This document shows positions 6,608-15,233 of a stretch of DNA of 38,249 bases, piece by piece (positions within the stretch are counted from its first letter, which is position 1; the number at the start of each line of letters is the position of its first letter). A program made the translations under genes and the position numbers. This DNA is from Pseudomonadota bacterium (lineage in GTDB: Bacteria > Pseudomonadota > Alphaproteobacteria > Rhizobiales > Tepidamorphaceae), in NCBI GenBank assembly GCA_023458595.1, contig JAEWYT010000055.1:1-38249 (forward strand), in the 5' to 3' direction. The notes beneath the pieces were generated by a model. The model was not told where the DNA came from and made no database searches. It was given only the letters and a program-made list of their open reading frames with translations.

Positions 6608-8959
6608 ATGAGTGGTGCAAGGAAAACGCCGGCCTATTGCGTGCAATGCCGCTCGCGATGCGGATGCACGGCTGTCGTGGAGGACGGCCGCATACTGGGG
6701 ATCGAGCCGCTGCCGGGCCATCCGAGCGGGGAGAAGATCTGCCCGAAGGGCAAGGCGACGCCGGAACTGGTCTACCATCCGGACCGTCTGACCCGTCCGC
6801 TGCGCCGGACCTCGCCGAAGGGCGCGGCCAGGACGACCTGGCAGGCGATATCCTGGGACGAAGCATTCGCCGAAATCGCGGAACGCATGAACCATGTCCG
6901 CGATTGCCACGGCGCCGAGCAGGTCGCCTTCTCCGTCACGACGCCGAGCGGCACGCAGATCTCCGACGGAATATCCTGGATCGAGCGCTTCATCCGCGCC
7001 TACGGCAGCCCGAACACGATCTACGCGACGGAGCTGTGCAACTGGCACAAGGACGTCGCCTCAAAATTCACTTACGGGTGGGACATCGGCACGCCGGACT
7101 TCGCCGCGAGCGACTGCATCCTTCTTTGGGGACACAATCCCGCCGCGACGTGGCTTGCCCGGTCGGTCGAGGTGCAGAAGGCGTTGAAACGCGGCGCCGG
7201 CCTGATCGCCGTCGATCCGCGCCCGACCTTGTATGCCCGCAAGGCGGACTGTTGGCTGCGGGTCAGACCGGGGACCGACCAGGTTCTCGCATTGGGCCTC
7301 GCCGGTCTGTTGATCGCAAATGGGGGATACGACGAGGGGTTCCTGCGCGAGTGGAGCAACGGCCCGCTGCTCGTCCGTACCGATACCGGCGCCTTTCTTC
7401 GACAATCGGACCTGTCGGAAGGCGGTGATCCGAATGTCCTTCTGGCGGTGGATCGCGACGGTGCGTTGCTGCGCTACAATTCCGCGAAGCGGCTCTGGCT
7501 GGACGATTTTAGAAGGGCGGAACTGGACATCCGACACGTCGCCGTTTGCCCGGCCGGCGGGATCGCATGCCGTAGCGCGTTCGGCGTCTTCGCCGACTCC
7601 GCGGCGTCGCTGACGCCGGAACGTGTCGAGGCGGTCACGGGAGTGCCGCCGGCTAATCTGCGTGCCGCCGCGGATTTGCTCGCGCGCAGCAGGTCGACCG
7701 CCTATTACGCATGGAACGGCGTCGGCCAGAGCACGACGGCCACGCAGACGGACCGGGCGATCTCGATCCTCTATGGGTTGACGGGAAGCTACGGCAACGT
7801 CGGCGGCAACGTCCCCGGCGCCGCCGCGCCGTTCGCCGACATCTCCGGCCACGATCTGCTGAACGACGAGCAACGCGCCAAGGCGCTCGGCCTGGACGAG
7901 AGGCCGCTTGGTCCGCCACGCACCGGCTGGGTCACTGCCCGCGACGTCTATCGCGCGATCCTTCAGGGCGAGCCCTATCCCGTCCGCATGCTGTTCTCCT
8001 TCGGCACGAACCTGCTGGTCAGCCAGCCCGACACGGACCGGGCCCGGCAGGCTCTGGAGGGGCTGGAGTTCCACGTTCACGCCGATTTCTTCCTGAACGC
8101 GAGCGCCGAGTACGCCGACATCGTGCTGCCTGTTTCCACTTCTTGGGAACGGGAGGGCTTGCGGACCGGCTTCGACACGAGCCTGGCGGGCATGCGCAGG
8201 GTACAGCTCCGCCCGGCGGTCATCGATCCCATCGGCGAGAGCAGGAGCGACACCGATATCGTGCTCGGGCTCGCTTCTCGTCTCGGCCTGTCCGAAGTGT
8301 TCTTCGGCGGCGAGAAGGACGTGGGCTACGAGCGCATTCTGGCCCCGGCGGGCGTGACGGTCGATCAGCTTCGCGCGTCCCCCGAGGGTGTCGACCTTCC
8401 CGCATCGGTGCCGTATCGGCCTTATGCCGAGCGGAACGGATCCGATTTTCCGGCCGGTTTCCCGACGCCGACGGGGCGGCTCGAGATTTATTCGCAGGCG
8501 CTGCGCGACAAGGGCTACGATCCCGTTCCGAGCGTAGAGGTGGGGCCCTCCGCCGGATCGCCGGACGACTATCCGTTGCGCCTCAGTTGCGCGAAGACCG
8601 TCGCGTTCTGCCACAGCCAGCACCGAAACATCCCGTCGCTGCGGCGCCTGATGCCCGATCCCGTTCTGGAGATGTCGGAGGACAGTGCCCGGAACCGGCA
8701 GATCGCGCAGAACGACTGGGTGCGGATCCGGACCCGGGGGGGCTCGTTCGTCGCCCGCTGCAAGATCGTGAAGCACCTGGAGCCGGACTCCGTGTTCTCG
8801 CAGCATGGCTGGTGGGTCGAAGGACCCGACGGCACCCCCTACGGTCCGGGAACGAGGTTGGCGGCGAACATGAACCAGGCGGTAGACACCTCCCTGGCCG
8901 ATCCCGTCAGCGGATCCGTGCCGCTCAGATGCTCTCCGTGCGAAGTCGAAAGGCTTTAG
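6608..8959 (+). CDS. Molybdopterin (bis-MGD) oxidoreductase, DMSO reductase family
   Basis: The 783-residue protein begins with a [4Fe-4S] motif formed by C11, C14, C18 and C45. The bis-molybdopterin-binding domains follow, with C144 in ATELCNWHKD at the position of the molybdenum ligand, and a C-terminal dinucleotide-binding domain ends the protein. There is no Tat signal, so it should be cytoplasmic. GAGG lies seven bases before the ATG. Relatives include assimilatory nitrate reductase, formate dehydrogenase and thiosulfate/polysulfide reductase catalytic subunits. No iron-sulfur or membrane partner or maturation chaperone lies beside it, so the electron partner and substrate are unknown. 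It is divergent from the protoglobin. Confidence 0.88.
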   Translation: MSGARKTPAYCVQCRSRCGCTAVVEDGRILGIEPLPGHPSGEKICPKGKATPELVYHPDRLTRPLRRTSPKGAARTTWQAISWDEAFAEIAERMNHVRDCHGAEQVAFSVTTPSGTQISDGISWIERFIRAYGSPNTIYATELCNWHKDVASKFTYGWDIGTPDFAASDCILLWGHNPAATWLARSVEVQKALKRGAGLIAVDPRPTLYARKADCWLRVRPGTDQVLALGLAGLLIANGGYDEGFLREWSNGPLLVRTDTGAFLRQSDLSEGGDPNVLLAVDRDGALLRYNSAKRLWLDDFRRAELDIRHVAVCPAGGIACRSAFGVFADSAASLTPERVEAVTGVPPANLRAAADLLARSRSTAYYAWNGVGQSTTATQTDRAISILYGLTGSYGNVGGNVPGAAAPFADISGHDLLNDEQRAKALGLDERPLGPPRTGWVTARDVYRAILQGEPYPVRMLFSFGTNLLVSQPDTDRARQALEGLEFHVHADFFLNASAEYADIVLPVSTSWEREGLRTGFDTSLAGMRRVQLRPAVIDPIGESRSDTDIVLGLASRLGLSEVFFGGEKDVGYERILAPAGVTVDQLRASPEGVDLPASVPYRPYAERNGSDFPAGFPTPTGRLEIYSQALRDKGYDPVPSVEVGPSAGSPDDYPLRLSCAKTVAFCHSQHRNIPSLRRLMPDPVLEMSEDSARNRQIAQNDWVRIRTRGGSFVARCKIVKHLEPDSVFSQHGWWVEGPDGTPYGPGTRLAANMNQAVDTSLADPVSGSVPLRCSPCEVERL

Positions 8960-8993
8960 GCGCGGCAATCTGCCCGCCCGGCCGACAGAGCAA

Positions 8994-9917
8994 TCAGTAG
9001 CCGATCTCGCAATCGATAGTGTTTTCGAGCGGCTTGCCGGTGCGCAGGCGCCGGACATTCGCGGCGATCTGCTCGGCGATACGGCGCGGCTTCGCCAGCG
9101 CGGACATGTGCGGCGTGACGAGCACGCCCGGTTCCGCCCAGATCGGATCGTCCGGCGACAGGGGCTCAGTCTCGAAGACATCGATGATTGCGCCGCGCAG
9201 ATGGCCGGTACGCAGCAGCGCGACAAGATCGGGCCGCACCAGATGCTCGCCCCGGCTGCACAGGATCAGTGCCGCCCCACGCGGCAGCCGCGATAGTGTC
9301 TCGGCATTCAGCAGGCCGCGCGTTTCCGGCGTGAGCGGCAGGAGACATACGAGTACCTGCGAAGCGGCCAGCACCTCTCCCAGTCCATCCGGACCGGTAT
9401 GGCAGGTGACACCGTCCAGATCGCGAAAGCGGCGCGACCAGCCGTGGACCGGGTAGCCCGCGTCGCGCAGCCGCTTCGCGACGACGCTCCCGATCGAGCC
9501 GAGGCCGAGAATGCCGACCGGCACCGCGGAGGCCGGCTGCTGCGGGAACCGCTCCCATTTCCGCTCGGCGGCATTCTGCAGGATCCGGTCGAACTGGCGC
9601 TGGAACCAGAGCGTGCCCCAGTGGACGTACTCGGCCATGGCGACGGCGAGGTCGTCGTCGCGGATGCGGCATACGGGCAGGCGCGGCAGATCCGGATCGG
9701 CGATCAGGTTGTCGACGCCGGCGCCGATCGAATGGATCAGCCGCAGGTTCGGCATCTTCGCCAGGGTCCCGTGCACCGGGTCCCAGCAGACGGCGACCTC
9801 CGCCTCCATCGCGCCGGCGTCGGGCCAGTGCAGGATCTCCGCCTCGGGCAGGACTTCCCGCAGGCGGTCCTCTATGAAGTCCAGTCGCCCCGCGCGCGTC
9901 ATCAGTGCCAGTCGCAT
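8994..9917 (-). CDS. D-isomer-specific 2-hydroxyacid dehydrogenase (GhrA-like)
   Basis: From the ATG at 9917 the protein is 307 residues, matching the glyoxylate/hydroxypyruvate reductase A branch. An upstream extension to 10217 overlaps the neighbouring binding-protein gene and adds non-conserved residues. The NAD(P)-binding motif VGILGLGSIGSVVAKRL is at about residue 140. The catalytic Arg lies in C-S-R-G-E-H-L, the Glu in D-V-F-E-T-E-P-L, and the His in V-T-P-H-M-S-A. The reaction is NAD(P)H-dependent reduction of glyoxylate, hydroxypyruvate or another 2-keto acid. It is divergent from the peptide-type ABC operon and might process a product of the substrate imported by it, but that is inference from position. 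Confidence 0.88.
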   Translation of the reverse strand: MRLALMTRAGRLDFIEDRLREVLPEAEILHWPDAGAMEAEVAVCWDPVHGTLAKMPNLRLIHSIGAGVDNLIADPDLPRLPVCRIRDDDLAVAMAEYVHWGTLWFQRQFDRILQNAAERKWERFPQQPASAVPVGILGLGSIGSVVAKRLRDAGYPVHGWSRRFRDLDGVTCHTGPDGLGEVLAASQVLVCLLPLTPETRGLLNAETLSRLPRGAALILCSRGEHLVRPDLVALLRTGHLRGAIIDVFETEPLSPDDPIWAEPGVLVTPHMSALAKPRRIAEQIAANVRRLRTGKPLENTIDCEIGY

Positions 9918-10013
9918 TGCCTGATCCCTGTCGTTCGGCACCTTTCTAATTGCTACGAGATCGGTGGCCTGCCTATCGCTTGCGGGCAATGTGCTGTCGC
10001 GTTTGAGCCATAT

Positions 10014-10031
10014 GCGGCCCCGCGGGGCCGC
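10014..10031. other. Perfect 18-bp GC palindrome between ghrA-like and ABC operon
   Basis: GCGGCCCCGCGGGGCCGC is its own reverse complement. It sits in the 277-base divergent gap between the hydroxyacid dehydrogenase and binding-protein genes. It could be a protein-binding palindrome or an mRNA hairpin in a leader. High local GC makes such palindromes more likely by chance. Confidence 0.35.
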
Positions 10032-10049
10032 GATTGGCCCGCTGGCTAC

Positions 10050-10101
10050 ACATCTTGGCCCGTTCGCGCGTCCCAACCCTGCGGCAGCGCGTAACATCTT
10101 G
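10050..10101 (+). promoter_or_regulatory. Direct repeat ACATCTTG upstream of the ABC operon (candidate AraC sites)
   Basis: ACATCTTG occurs at 10050-10057 and again at 10094-10101, each followed after one base by CC. The copies are 44 bp apart, close to four helical turns. AraC-type regulators usually bind direct repeats, and an AraC-type gene ends this operon at 19206. This is positional inference only. Confidence 0.3.
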
Positions 10102-10194
10102 TCCGAGCGAGCCGGATCGGCAGGCGCGGCGGACGGCGCCTCCAGGACGGGGGCAAGAGTGACACGAGCGACTACGGACCAACAGGAGCCAGTC

Positions 10195-11781
10195 ATGAAT
10201 CGACGTGAATTCAACAAGATGCTTCTCGCTGGCGGCGCGATTTCCGGTCTCGGGCTGATGGGTGACGAAATGGTCTATGCGCAGACCGCAGCCGGCGGCC
10301 TGACGTCGATCATCCAGCCTGAACCACCCATCCTCGTCCTCGCGCTGAACCAGCAGACGCCGACCGGCGTGGTCGGCGGCAAGATATACGAGAGCTTGCT
10401 GAGCTACGATTTCGACCTGATGCCCAAGCCGCAGCTCGCCGAGAGCTGGGATGTCTCCGACGATGGCCTGACCTACACGTTCAAGCTTGTGCAGAGCGCC
10501 AAGTGGCATGACGGCGAGCCGTTCACGGCTGCCGACGTGGTGTTCTCCTGCAACGTGATGCTGAAGGAGGTGCATCCCCGGGCGCGGGCTAATTTCGACC
10601 GCTGCGAAAGCATAACCGCGCCCGACGACTACACGGTCGTGTTCAAGCTGAAGGAGCCCTTCGCGCCGTTCCTGCTCGCCTTCGAGACCTCCTCGGCGCC
10701 GATCGTGCCGAAGCACCTCTACGAGGGCACGGACTACAGAAACGCGCCGGCGAACGAGACGCCGGTCGGCACCGGCCCGTTCAAGTTCAAGGAATGGGTA
10801 CGCGGCTCCCACATCCATCTCGTTGCCTTCGACGGCTACTACCAGGAGGGTAAGCCGGGGCTGACCGAGATCTACTATCGCGTCATTCCCGATGCGGCTT
10901 CGCGCTCTGTGGCTCTCGAGAGCGGCGAAGTGCAGCTCGCCCAGTGGGGCGACGTCGAGACGTTCGATGTCGCGCGCCTCGCCGAACTGCCCGATCTCGA
11001 CATGACCACCAAGGGCTATGAATTCTTCTCGCCCGTCCTGTGGTACGAGGTCAATCTGCGCCGGGAGCCCTTCAACGATGTCCGTTTCCGCAAGGCGATG
11101 ATGCACCTTCTGGACAAGGACTTCATCGTGAAGCGGATCATGTTCGGGCTCGCCGAGCCGGCCACCGGGCCCATCGCCTCGACGACCAAGTTCTTCGAGC
11201 CCGGCTTGCCGCAGTACGAGTTCGATCCGGAGAAGGCTGCCGCAATCCTCGACGATATGGGCCTGAAGCCCGATGCCAACGGGACGCGGGCGACGTTCCA
11301 TTTCCTCGTCGCGCCCTATGGCGAGATGTGGTCACGCACGGCGGAGTATTTCCGCCAGGCGATGAAGGTCGGCGGCATAGAGGTAATTCTCGACTCGACC
11401 GACGTTGGCGGCTGGGGCAAGTCGGTGGCCAACTGGGAATACGACGTGACGACCAACATGCTCTACCAGTTCGGCGATCCCGCTCTCGGTGTCGCCCGCA
11501 CCTACATCAGTTCGAACATCCGCAAGGGCGTGCTGTTCTCCAATACGGAGGGATACGAGAATCCCGAGGTAGACAGGTTGTTCGCGGAAGCCGCGGTGCA
11601 GACTGACGAGGCGGCCCGGGCGGAGCGCTACTCGGCTGTGCAGAAGATTCTTGTCGACGAATTGCCAGTGCTCTGGATGACGGAGCAGAAATACCCGACG
11701 CTCTATGACACGAAACTGGTCGACCTGATCACGACGGCGATCGGCGTGAACGGCAACTTCGCGGATGCGCACTACGCCTGA
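10195..11781 (+). CDS. Peptide/nickel-type ABC transporter substrate-binding protein, Tat-exported
   Basis: From the ATG at 10195 the protein is 528 residues, a normal length for the SBP_bac_5 (DppA/OppA) family. It opens with the twin-arginine motif N-R-R-E-F-N-K and a hydrophobic stretch ending near V-Y-A-Q-T, so export folded through Tat is expected. The family core is clear: L-A-E-S-W-D-V-S-D-D-G-L-T-Y-T-F-K-L and K-W-H-D-G-E-P-F-T-A-A-D-V near residues 85-120. AGGAG precedes the start. Its stop overlaps the next start by one base (TGATG), marking the first gene of a coupled ABC operon. Family members bind peptides, opines, glycosides or amide compounds; the downstream amidase favours an amide-like ligand, by inference. 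Confidence 0.92.
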   Translation: MNRREFNKMLLAGGAISGLGLMGDEMVYAQTAAGGLTSIIQPEPPILVLALNQQTPTGVVGGKIYESLLSYDFDLMPKPQLAESWDVSDDGLTYTFKLVQSAKWHDGEPFTAADVVFSCNVMLKEVHPRARANFDRCESITAPDDYTVVFKLKEPFAPFLLAFETSSAPIVPKHLYEGTDYRNAPANETPVGTGPFKFKEWVRGSHIHLVAFDGYYQEGKPGLTEIYYRVIPDAASRSVALESGEVQLAQWGDVETFDVARLAELPDLDMTTKGYEFFSPVLWYEVNLRREPFNDVRFRKAMMHLLDKDFIVKRIMFGLAEPATGPIASTTKFFEPGLPQYEFDPEKAAAILDDMGLKPDANGTRATFHFLVAPYGEMWSRTAEYFRQAMKVGGIEVILDSTDVGGWGKSVANWEYDVTTNMLYQFGDPALGVARTYISSNIRKGVLFSNTEGYENPEVDRLFAEAAVQTDEAARAERYSAVQKILVDELPVLWMTEQKYPTLYDTKLVDLITTAIGVNGNFADAHYA

Positions 11782-12758
11782 TGCTCGTGGCGCGGCGACT
11801 GCTCGGACGGGTGGCGGGGATCGTCTCGGCGATCCTCGTCATCGCCATCATCAATTTCGTTCTGGTGCGGGCGGCCCCCGGCGACCCGGCCACGGTTATG
11901 GCCGGACAGTCCGGGGCGACGGACGAGAAGTTCATCGCGCAGGTGCGGGCCGAATACGGACTGGACAAGCCGTTCATCGTCCAGCTTGCCACCTATCTCG
12001 GGAAAGTCGCGACCCTGGATCTCGGCTATTCGTTCCGCCAGCGCCGGCCGGTGAGCGACCTGATCCTGGAAAGGCTCGGGCCGACGCTTTTGCTCACGCT
12101 GTCGGCGTTCTTCATTTCGTTGATCGGCGGCGTCGTGTTCGGCTCGCTGGCCGGGCTCAGGCACGGCAAGTGGTCTGATCTCGCCATCTCGCTCATTTCG
12201 CTGCTGCTCTATGCGACGCCGGTCTTCTGGCTCGGGCTGATGCTGGTGCTCGTCTTCTCGATCCAGCTCGATTGGCTGCCGGCCTTCGGATACTCCGACA
12301 TCCGCGCGAGCAGCCTCGGGCCGCTGGCCTACGCCTGGGACGTCGCCAAGCATCTGCTGCTGCCCGCGGTCACGCTGTCGGCGATCTACATGGCGGTCTA
12401 CGCGCGCCTTATGCGCTCCTCGCTGATCGAGGTCGCCGCCGAGGATCACGTGAAGACCGCCCGCGCCAAGGGCCTGACGGAAAGCGCCATCCTGCGCGGC
12501 CACATGCTGCGCAACGCGGCGGTGCCCGTCATCACCTTCGCCGGCCTTCAGGTCGGCGCGCTGATCGGAGGTGCGGTCGTCGTCGAGACGGTCTTCTCCT
12601 GGCCGGGGCTCGGCCGCCTGACCTTCGACGCGGTCACGACGCGGGACTATCCCGTCCTGCTCGGCCTGTTTCTCGTCATGTCGGTGCTGGTGATCCTGGT
12701 CAATCTGCTGACGGACCTGATCCACCGGCTGGTCGATCCGCGCGTGGCGGTGTCCTGA
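11781..12758 (+). CDS. ABC transporter permease, DppB-type
   Basis: This 325-residue inner-membrane protein has about six hydrophobic segments, including the N-terminal one (residues 8-30). It carries the DppB-type N-terminal consensus (V-R-A-A-P-G-D-P-A and Y-G-L-D-K-P), and the EAA loop (E-V-A-A-E-D-H-V-K-T-A-R-A-K-G) that docks with the ATPase. The ATG overlaps the binding-protein stop by one base. It forms the translocation channel with the next protein. Confidence 0.92.
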   Translation: MLVARRLLGRVAGIVSAILVIAIINFVLVRAAPGDPATVMAGQSGATDEKFIAQVRAEYGLDKPFIVQLATYLGKVATLDLGYSFRQRRPVSDLILERLGPTLLLTLSAFFISLIGGVVFGSLAGLRHGKWSDLAISLISLLLYATPVFWLGLMLVLVFSIQLDWLPAFGYSDIRASSLGPLAYAWDVAKHLLLPAVTLSAIYMAVYARLMRSSLIEVAAEDHVKTARAKGLTESAILRGHMLRNAAVPVITFAGLQVGALIGGAVVVETVFSWPGLGRLTFDAVTTRDYPVLLGLFLVMSVLVILVNLLTDLIHRLVDPRVAVS

Positions 12759-12762
12759 ACAG

Positions 12763-13593
12763 ATGTCGGAGACTTTAGCCACCTTTCTTTCTCGGCCCGC
12801 GGGTATCGTCGGGGTGGCGCTGCTGTTCCTGATCGGCCTGACGGCGGCGCTCGCGCCGGTGGTCTATCCGGCCTCGCCGTGGGAGATCGTCAGCCTGCCC
12901 TTCCTGGCGCCCGGCGAGCAGGGAATGTGGCTCGGCACCGACACGCTCGGCCGCGACGTCGCCTCCGGCGTGATGCACGGCGCTCGGGTGTCGCTGTTGA
13001 TCGGCGTCGCCTCGACGCTCGCCGCGCTGCTGATCGGGGTAAGCCTCGGCGCGCTTGCGGGCTTTACCGGAGGCTTCGTCGATCTCGCGATCGTTCGCAT
13101 CACCGAGATCTTCCAGACGATCCCCAATTTCGTGCTGGCGATCCTTCTGGTCGCGATCCTGACGCCGTCGCTGCAGACGATCATCCTCGCGATCGGCCTC
13201 GTGAGCTGGCCGCCGCTGGCGCGCCTGACACGGGCTCAGGTCCGCTCGGTGGCGCAACGCGAGTTCGTTCAGGCCGCGCGCTGCCAGGGTCAGTCGGCGG
13301 CATCCGTACTGCTGCGGCACGTGCTGCTGAACGCGATCTCGCCGATCATCGTCACCGGCTCGCTCACCGTCGCCGCGGCGATACTCATCGAGGCGGCTCT
13401 GTCCTTCATGGGTCTCGGCGATCCGAACCACATGTCGTGGGGATACATGATAGGCGCCGGGCGTACGGTGATCCGGCAGGCGTGGTGGATGAGCGTCTTC
13501 CCGGGGCTCGCCATCCTCGTCACCGTCCTGGCGATCAATCTCGTCGGCGAAGCGCTGAACGACGCGCTCAATCCCAGGATTGCCCGCGCATGA
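12763..13593 (+). CDS. ABC transporter permease, DppC-type
   Basis: The 276-residue membrane protein has the DppC hallmarks: an N-terminal transmembrane segment, then G-T-D-T-L-G-R-D-V near residue 58, and the EAA loop (F-V-Q-A-A-R-C-Q-G-Q-S). Late hydrophobic helices follow. It starts four bases after the DppB-type stop and its own stop overlaps the ATPase start (ATGA). It is slightly short of typical DppC (about 290-300), with a compact N-terminus, but all core parts are present. Confidence 0.92.
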   Translation: MSETLATFLSRPAGIVGVALLFLIGLTAALAPVVYPASPWEIVSLPFLAPGEQGMWLGTDTLGRDVASGVMHGARVSLLIGVASTLAALLIGVSLGALAGFTGGFVDLAIVRITEIFQTIPNFVLAILLVAILTPSLQTIILAIGLVSWPPLARLTRAQVRSVAQREFVQAARCQGQSAASVLLRHVLLNAISPIIVTGSLTVAAAILIEAALSFMGLGDPNHMSWGYMIGAGRTVIRQAWWMSVFPGLAILVTVLAINLVGEALNDALNPRIARA

Positions 13594-15233
13594 CCGTGCT
13601 CGCGATATCCGATCTGTCGCTTGCGCTGCCCGAGGGGGCCGACCGGTCCCATGCCGTCGACGGGGTGACGTTCGAGGTCGGCGAGAACCAGATCGTCTGC
13701 CTCGTCGGCGAAAGCGGCTCGGGCAAGTCGATGATCGCCCATGCGATACTCGGCCTGCTGCCGCCTAAGGTGTGCCCGGTCGGCGGCGCGATCCGTTTCG
13801 GCGATATCGATCTGCTGACTTTGCCGCAGCCGAGGATGCGTGCCCTGCGCGGCGCGGATATCGCCATGATCTTCCAGGAGCCGCTGACCGCGCTCAATCC
13901 GCTCAAGAGGGTCGGCGACCAGGTAGCCGAGGCGATCCGCGCGCACCAGAAGGCGATGCCGGAAGCCGAGATCGCCGCCCGCGTCGAGGAACTGTTCGGG
14001 CAGGTCGGACTGCCCGATCCCCCGCGCCTCGGGCGCGCCTATCCCTTCCAGCTCTCCGGCGGCCAGCGCCAGCGCGTGATGATCGCGATGGCGCTCGCCA
14101 ACAATCCCAGGCTCCTGATCGCCGACGAGCCGACGACCGCGCTCGATGTCACGACGCAGCGCCAGATCCTCGACCTCATCAAGCGCCTGCAGGCCGAGCG
14201 CGGCATGGGCGTCTTGTTCATCACCCACGACATCGGTGTCGTCGCCGACATCGCTGATCGGGTCGTCGTGCTCCGGCAGGGCGAGGTCGTGGAGCAGGGC
14301 GCCGCCCCGTCGGTTCTGCAGACGCCGCGGGAGGACTACACGCGCATGTTGCTCGACGCGGTGCCGGGTCGCGGTGAGGCGCATGCGGGCAGTTCCCGGG
14401 CGGCCCCGATCCTCGAGGTGCAGGCGCTCGACAAGGTCTTCGTTTCGCGTCAGGGCCTGTTCGCGCCGCCGCGCAGGGTGACGGCGGCGGATAAGCTGAA
14501 CTTCGTCCTGCGCAAGGGCGACACGCTCGCCGTGGTGGGCGAGAGCGGCTCCGGCAAGTCGACGCTCGCGCGGATGATACTCCGGCTGATCGAGCCGGAT
14601 GCCGGCGCGATTCTCTGGCAGGGCGGCAATGTCCGCACGATAGACCGTTCCGCGCTGCGCCAGTTCCGCAGGCGCGCGCAGATCGTCTTTCAGGACCCCT
14701 ATGCCTCGCTCGATCCCCGCGTGAAGGTCGGCGTGAGCATCCTGCGCGGGCCTGTCGCCTTCGGCATGCCCCGCGGCGAAGCCGAGACGCTGGCCCGCCG
14801 CTGGCTCGAGCGCGTCGGCCTGGGCGCCCAGGCGTTCGACCGCTTCCCGCACGAGTTCTCCGGCGGCCAGCGCCAGCGGATATGCATCGCCCGCGCGCTG
14901 GCGCTGGAGCCGGAACTGCTGATCGCGGACGAGGCGGTCTCCGCCCTCGACGTGTCGGTCCAGGCGCAAGTGCTCGACCTGCTCGCGGGGCTCAAGGCCG
15001 AGATGGGTCTGTCGATGCTGTTCATCACCCACGACCTCCGCGTCGCACGCGACATCGCCGACCAGGTGATCGTCATGCAGGAGGGCCGCATCGTCGAGCA
15101 GAACGACACCGCCGCGCTGTTCGATGCGCCGCGCGATCCCTATACGCGCCGTCTGCTCGACGCGGTGCCGGGCCGCGCCTTCTTCGCCTCGCGCGTGGCG
15201 GCCGGAGGGAATGCCGAAGGAGCAACCGCATGA
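13590..15233 (+). CDS. Fused double ATP-binding protein of a peptide-type ABC importer
   Basis: From the ATG at 13590 the protein is 547 residues containing two complete nucleotide-binding domains, equivalent to DppD plus DppF in one chain. Domain 1 has Walker A GESGSGKSMIAHAIL, signature LSGGQRQRVMIAMAL and Walker B L-L-I-A-D-E-P-T-T. Domain 2 has Walker A GESGSGKSTLARMIL, signature FSGGQRQRICIARAL and Walker B L-L-I-A-D-E-A-V-S. Each domain is followed by the oligopeptide-type C-terminal segment, ending with D-Y-T-R-M-L-L-D-A-V-P-G and P-Y-T-R-R-L-L-D-A-V-P-G. It powers the preceding two permeases. Both flanking junctions are ATGA overlaps, so translation is coupled throughout. Confidence 0.93.
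   Translation: MTVLAISDLSLALPEGADRSHAVDGVTFEVGENQIVCLVGESGSGKSMIAHAILGLLPPKVCPVGGAIRFGDIDLLTLPQPRMRALRGADIAMIFQEPLTALNPLKRVGDQVAEAIRAHQKAMPEAEIAARVEELFGQVGLPDPPRLGRAYPFQLSGGQRQRVMIAMALANNPRLLIADEPTTALDVTTQRQILDLIKRLQAERGMGVLFITHDIGVVADIADRVVVLRQGEVVEQGAAPSVLQTPREDYTRMLLDAVPGRGEAHAGSSRAAPILEVQALDKVFVSRQGLFAPPRRVTAADKLNFVLRKGDTLAVVGESGSGKSTLARMILRLIEPDAGAILWQGGNVRTIDRSALRQFRRRAQIVFQDPYASLDPRVKVGVSILRGPVAFGMPRGEAETLARRWLERVGLGAQAFDRFPHEFSGGQRQRICIARALALEPELLIADEAVSALDVSVQAQVLDLLAGLKAEMGLSMLFITHDLRVARDIADQVIVMQEGRIVEQNDTAALFDAPRDPYTRRLLDAVPGRAFFASRVAAGGNAEGATA

Noticed and set aside
7061..9226. Long minus-strand frame opposite the molybdoenzyme gene
   Set aside because: Composition is Arg/Gln/Ala-rich without motifs, whereas the opposite strand has a complete family fold with iron-sulfur cysteines.
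8994..10217. Extended 407-residue version of the hydroxyacid dehydrogenase
   Set aside because: The first 100 residues overlap the divergent binding-protein gene and have no similarity to the family, which starts at M-R-L-A-L-M.
13290..15032. Minus-strand frame opposite the double ATPase gene
   Set aside because: The plus strand carries two full sets of Walker and signature motifs; the opposite frame is an artefact.
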